From Streptomyces sp. L-9-10 (GTDB taxonomy: Bacteria > Actinomycetota > Actinomycetes > Streptomycetales > Streptomycetaceae): a stretch of DNA of 64,000 nucleotides. The stretch lies in contig NZ_PHRF01000097.1 of NCBI RefSeq assembly GCF_004151105.1, positions 23,246 through 87,245 on the forward strand, given 5' to 3'. The position numbers were made by a program, and so were the translations under genes. This document shows, piece after piece, positions 62,893 to 64,000 of the stretch (positions are counted from its first letter, which is position 1; each line of letters starts with the position of its first letter). A model generated the notes under the pieces. It was not told the DNA's origin, made no database searches, and saw only the letters and a program-made list of their open reading frames with translations.

Positions 62893-62910
62893 CCCACCCC
62901 CTAGGGTGGG
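62893..62910. promoter_or_regulatory. GC palindrome before the M48 protease
   Basis: CCCACCC-N4-GGGTGGG, 56 bp before the protease start. Either a terminator of the small divergent gene leader or an operator; not resolved. Confidence 0.35.
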
Positions 62911-62965
62911 GGCCGTCAGGGGGACGGGCTTGGGACTCGTATGAATATGAACAGGGGATATCCAT

Positions 62966-64000
62966 ATGACCGAAGACAGTCACGAGGCAGCCGCTCACGA
63001 GAACGTGCCGAGCAGGCAGCGCAAGCGCTTCCCGGGCATCTCCTCGCGAGCGTACGAACACCCCGCCGACCGCTCGGCGCTGGTGGCCCTGCGCAAGCTC
63101 ACCGGCTTCGACACGGTGTTCAAGGCGATGAGCGGACTGCTGCCCGAGCGCAGCCTGCGGCTCCTCTTCCTCTCCGACTCCGTGCGGGTCGGCGACGCGC
63201 AGTTCGCCCATCTCCACGCCATGCTGCGGGACGCCTGCTACATCCTGGACCTGGAGAAGGTTCCCGCGATGTACGTGGCGCAGGACCCGAAGCCGAACGC
63301 CATGTGCATCGGCCTGGACGAGCCGATCATCGTGGTCACCACCGGGCTGGTGGAGCTGCTCGACGAGGAGGAGATGCGGGCGGTCGTCGGCCATGAGGTG
63401 GGCCACGCGCTCTCCGGTCACTCCGTCTACCGGACGATACTTCTCTTCCTCACCAACCTGGCGCTCAAGGTCGCCTGGATCCCGCTGGGCAATGTCGCGA
63501 TCATGGCGATCGTGACGGCGCTGCGGGAGTGGTTCCGCAAGTCGGAGCTGTCGGCGGACCGGGCGGGACTGCTGGTCGGCCAGGATCTCCAGGCCTCGAT
63601 GCGCGGTCTGATGAAGATCGCCGGTGGCAATCACCTGCACGAGATGAACGTGGACGCGTTCCTGGAGCAGGCCGCCGAGTACGAGGCGGGCGGCGATCTG
63701 CGCGACTCCGTGCTCAAGATCCTCAATGTGCTGCCGCGTACGCATCCCTTCACGACGGTGCGCGCGGCCGAGCTGAAGAAGTGGGCGGAGAGCCGCGACT
63801 ACCAGCGGATCATGGACGGCCACTACCCGCGCCGCCAGGACGACAAGGACACCTCGGTCACGGACTCGTTCCGCGACTCCGCCGCGCACTACGCGGACAC
63901 GGTCCGCGGCAGCAAGGACCCGCTGATGAAGCTGGTCGGCGACATCGCGGGCGGCGCGGGCGACCTGGGCGGCAAGCTGCGCGACAGGTTCACGGGCGGC
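62966..64000 (+). CDS. M48 family metalloprotease (partial, cut at window end)
   Basis: The first 345 residues of a zinc peptidase. HEVGH (RAVVGHEVGHALSGH) near residue 145 is the catalytic motif, followed by one or two membrane segments (TILLFLTNLALKVAWIPLG) and the third ligand Glu in SELSADRAG. Homologues (HtpX/Ste24 class) act in membrane protein quality control. ATG 62966 has AGGGGAT upstream. No stop before the window edge. Confidence 0.9.
   Translation, partial: MTEDSHEAAAHENVPSRQRKRFPGISSRAYEHPADRSALVALRKLTGFDTVFKAMSGLLPERSLRLLFLSDSVRVGDAQFAHLHAMLRDACYILDLEKVPAMYVAQDPKPNAMCIGLDEPIIVVTTGLVELLDEEEMRAVVGHEVGHALSGHSVYRTILLFLTNLALKVAWIPLGNVAIMAIVTALREWFRKSELSADRAGLLVGQDLQASMRGLMKIAGGNHLHEMNVDAFLEQAAEYEAGGDLRDSVLKILNVLPRTHPFTTVRAAELKKWAESRDYQRIMDGHYPRRQDDKDTSVTDSFRDSAAHYADTVRGSKDPLMKLVGDIAGGAGDLGGKLRDRFTGG

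Overview
This is high-GC actinobacterial DNA, almost certainly from a Streptomyces chromosome core. The evidence is GC-saturated third codon positions, frequent GTG/TTG starts with GGAGG-type ribosome binding sites, many 4-bp stop/start overlaps, and a gene order (glyS, znu/zur, uppS, recO, leuA, era, ybeY/phoH, hrcA-dnaJ, lepA/rpsT, holA, comEC/comEA, leuS, rsfS, nadD) that I recall from S. coelicolor and relatives. Family names come from recognising motifs in the translations; no database search was run.

Left flank, 1-5.6 kb. This looks like the most variable part: an XRE regulator, a DUF1918-type protein, an MFS exporter, a small basic protein, an aldo/keto reductase with its own TetR regulator, and a small zinc-finger protein. 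Two regulator-target pairs can be read from repeated operator-like sequences. 5.6-13 kb: glyS, then the zinc-uptake operon znuA-znuC-znuB-zur with a Zur-like box over its promoter, convergent with uppS-recO-terB-like. 13-19 kb: leuA behind a Leu-rich leader peptide, a protealysin-type protease with its emfourin-type inhibitor, era with a degenerate cytidine-deaminase-like partner, and a GntR regulator divergent from a Cys-rich protein across TCTAGA operators.

20-31 kb is a long minus-strand block: MmcQ/YjbR, CorC/HlyC, ybeY, PhoH, PfkB kinase, rnz, HIT, rsmE, NMO, then dnaJ-hrcA under a CIRCE element. 31-43 kb holds hemW, a GAF/PP2C regulatory phosphatase divergent from a response regulator, a long-chain acyl-CoA ligase, lepA divergent from rpsT, holA, and a YceI protein. 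43-52.5 kb holds comEC/comEA, degV, a coiled-coil membrane protein, and leuS behind a second Leu-rich leader peptide with a terminator hairpin.

52.9-64 kb: a two-gene redox module (four-His heme membrane protein plus NuoF-ferredoxin fusion), two identical tRNA-Ala(GGC) genes, a GT87 enzyme, two small zinc-ribbon proteins, a histidine phosphatase that seems to start at CTG, rsfS, a degenerate LCP protein, nadD, two very small membrane proteins, and an M48 protease that runs off the right edge.

Three themes cut across the window. Leucine control appears twice, at leuA and leuS. Short tandem repeats repeatedly lie on or beside stop codons (zur, the response regulator, lepA, holA, degV, leuS). 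Several proteins have lost diagnostic catalytic residues (aldo/keto reductase, response regulator, deaminase-like, LCP, NuoF-like). There is no CRISPR array, prophage or insertion sequence that I can see.
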